A stretch of 20,865 bases of DNA, taken from the IMG/VR virus record IMGVR_UViG_3300022227_000042, positions 1 through 20,865 of that record. One strand, 5' to 3'. The first letter of the stretch is position 1, and every line of letters begins with the position of its first letter. A model generated the notes under the pieces. The model did no database searches. It saw nothing but the letters and a program-made list of their open reading frames with translations, and had not been told where the DNA came from. Origin of the DNA: a virus. Of this stretch, positions 19,960-20,865 are shown one piece after another. The translations under genes were made by a program, and so were the position numbers.

Positions 19960-20865
19960 TAATTTTAAACCTTTCAAACGTAGAAAATACAAAGGCCCTG
20001 GACGACTAAATCGTCGTGTTGGTAAAGAATTTCATCGAAAAAAATCCCCAATAAAAGCAATTTGTGAAACAGTAAGTGTAATTTATGAAGGCGGCAATGT
20101 CTTTGGTGGTAATACTGAACGAATTGACCGCGAAAACATACAACCTACTTTACAAAGATATTTTTTAGAATTAAAACAAGTATTTCCAAACGCCAATATC
20201 AATCCTAAAGATTTTATACCTGTTGGCTCTGTTGGAAAAACACCAACAAGTGGCGACATTGATCTAGCAATAGATGCAACTGTAATGTTTCCGAAAGGTA
20301 TTGAAGATTCATACCAAGATTGGAATATAACTCCTCCGCAATTTACAGAACGATTTGATTTACTTAAAAAACGAGCCAGAGCTTCATCAGACGAACAAGT
20401 TGCTGTAAAAGCAATATTACAATTAATTAGTGAATATGTAAATGAACATGCACCTAATATACACATGAACCCTAAAAAAGTTCAACCGGGCCAGGCATTT
20501 GGAATGTTCCCCCAATTTGATACCAAAGGCAAAAACTTAAATATAGGTATACAAATTGATTGGATGGTAGGACATTTACCTTGGCTTGAATTTTCATATG
20601 GTTCAGTAACACCTCCTACAGAAGGACAATCACAAAATGTAAAAGGAATGCATCGAACACAATTAATGTTAGCAATGTTTAATGCTCAAGGGTATTCTTT
20701 TAGACATGTGTATGGTGTAATGAATATGGAAACAAAAGAAATAGAAGCAGACACACCTGACGAAGCCCTTAATTTACTTAACAGCCTTTATGATATGAAT
20801 ATAAGTGTCGAAGAATTAAGTAGTTATCATGAATTACATAATGCTATTAAAGATCATCCAATGTA
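19937..20865 (+). CDS. Nucleotidyltransferase-fold protein, 3' end missing
   Basis: An open frame from ATG 19937 to the right edge (309 codons seen, no stop). After a basic N-terminus (KPFKRRKYKGPGRLNRRVGK) comes a polymerase-beta-type nucleotidyltransferase signature: VGSVG at 96-100 and GDIDLAID at 106-113 give the GS and D-x-D metal ligands (D107, D109). A third acidic residue is likely D208 in IQIDWM. The GGNVFGGNTERIDRENIQPT segment (52-71) precedes it. The enzyme would transfer a nucleotide to an unknown acceptor (RNA, protein or antibiotic-like molecule). Which subfamily is not evident. The start lies inside the preceding gene and has no strong ribosome binding site; translational coupling is likely. 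Confidence 0.75.
   Translation, partial: MKIKDILNNFKPFKRRKYKGPGRLNRRVGKEFHRKKSPIKAICETVSVIYEGGNVFGGNTERIDRENIQPTLQRYFLELKQVFPNANINPKDFIPVGSVGKTPTSGDIDLAIDATVMFPKGIEDSYQDWNITPPQFTERFDLLKKRARASSDEQVAVKAILQLISEYVNEHAPNIHMNPKKVQPGQAFGMFPQFDTKGKNLNIGIQIDWMVGHLPWLEFSYGSVTPPTEGQSQNVKGMHRTQLMLAMFNAQGYSFRHVYGVMNMETKEIEADTPDEALNLLNSLYDMNISVEELSSYHELHNAIKDHPM

Noticed and set aside
20083-20466. Minus-strand ORF of 127 codons at the right end
   Set aside because: It lies within the nucleotidyltransferase-like frame, which has recognisable catalytic motifs; the minus frame has none.

Overview
This window is a stretch of a tailed-phage genome of the T4-like (myovirus) type. The protein set is diagnostic: head-completion nuclease gp4, small and large terminase (gp16, gp17), single-strand binding protein gp32, recombinase UvsX with mediator UvsY, helicase UvsW, clamp-loader small subunit gp62, primase gp61 and replicative helicase gp41. 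The DNA is strongly A+T-rich, genes are tightly packed with 1-50 nt overlaps, and the gene order differs from T4 itself. This resembles marine T4-like phages of SAR11-type or cyanobacterial hosts. The host is inference; no host-derived marker gene is visible.

Layout. (1) Positions 2-7057, plus strand: late virion and packaging genes. These are a tail-tube-fold protein cut by the left edge, an unknown protein, gp4, gp16, three small proteins that look head- or prohead-associated, gp17 and a 726-residue protein probably belonging to the virion. (2) 7071-10172: recombination and replication unit driven by a strong sigma70-type promoter: gp32, a hairpin, uvsX, a small acidic ORF, uvsY and a 52-codon ORF. 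(3) 10201-11372: a single-gene unit with its own sigma70-type promoter and a clear terminator, encoding an AAA+ ATPase. (4) 11382-15786: uvsW, an unknown protein, gp62, a zinc-finger protein and a 191-residue protein carrying condensed motifs of bacterial DNA polymerase III alpha (DnaE). (5) 16195-20865: a tail/baseplate-like protein, then gp61-gp41, a small unknown gene and a nucleotidyltransferase-fold protein cut by the right edge.

Three minus-strand genes (13328-14071, 15766-16146, 19368-19658) are inserted between the plus-strand replication genes. Each has a T4-late-type box (NATAAATA) directly upstream and ends convergently inside the 3' end of a replication gene. Seven of the nine ATAAATA matches I could find on both strands sit in short intergenic gaps, oriented toward a gene. 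Two gaps hold back-to-back late boxes; the one at 16162-16176 is a perfect palindrome. Early genes instead use TTGACT/TTGACA-17 bp-TATAAT/TAAAAT promoters.

The most interesting points are the miniature DnaE-like protein, the divergent late promoters (some apparently giving leaderless mRNAs), and capsid-targeting-like peptides in three nearby virion genes. I saw no tRNA, CRISPR array, insertion sequence or integrase. No gene-free stretch reaches 300 bases.
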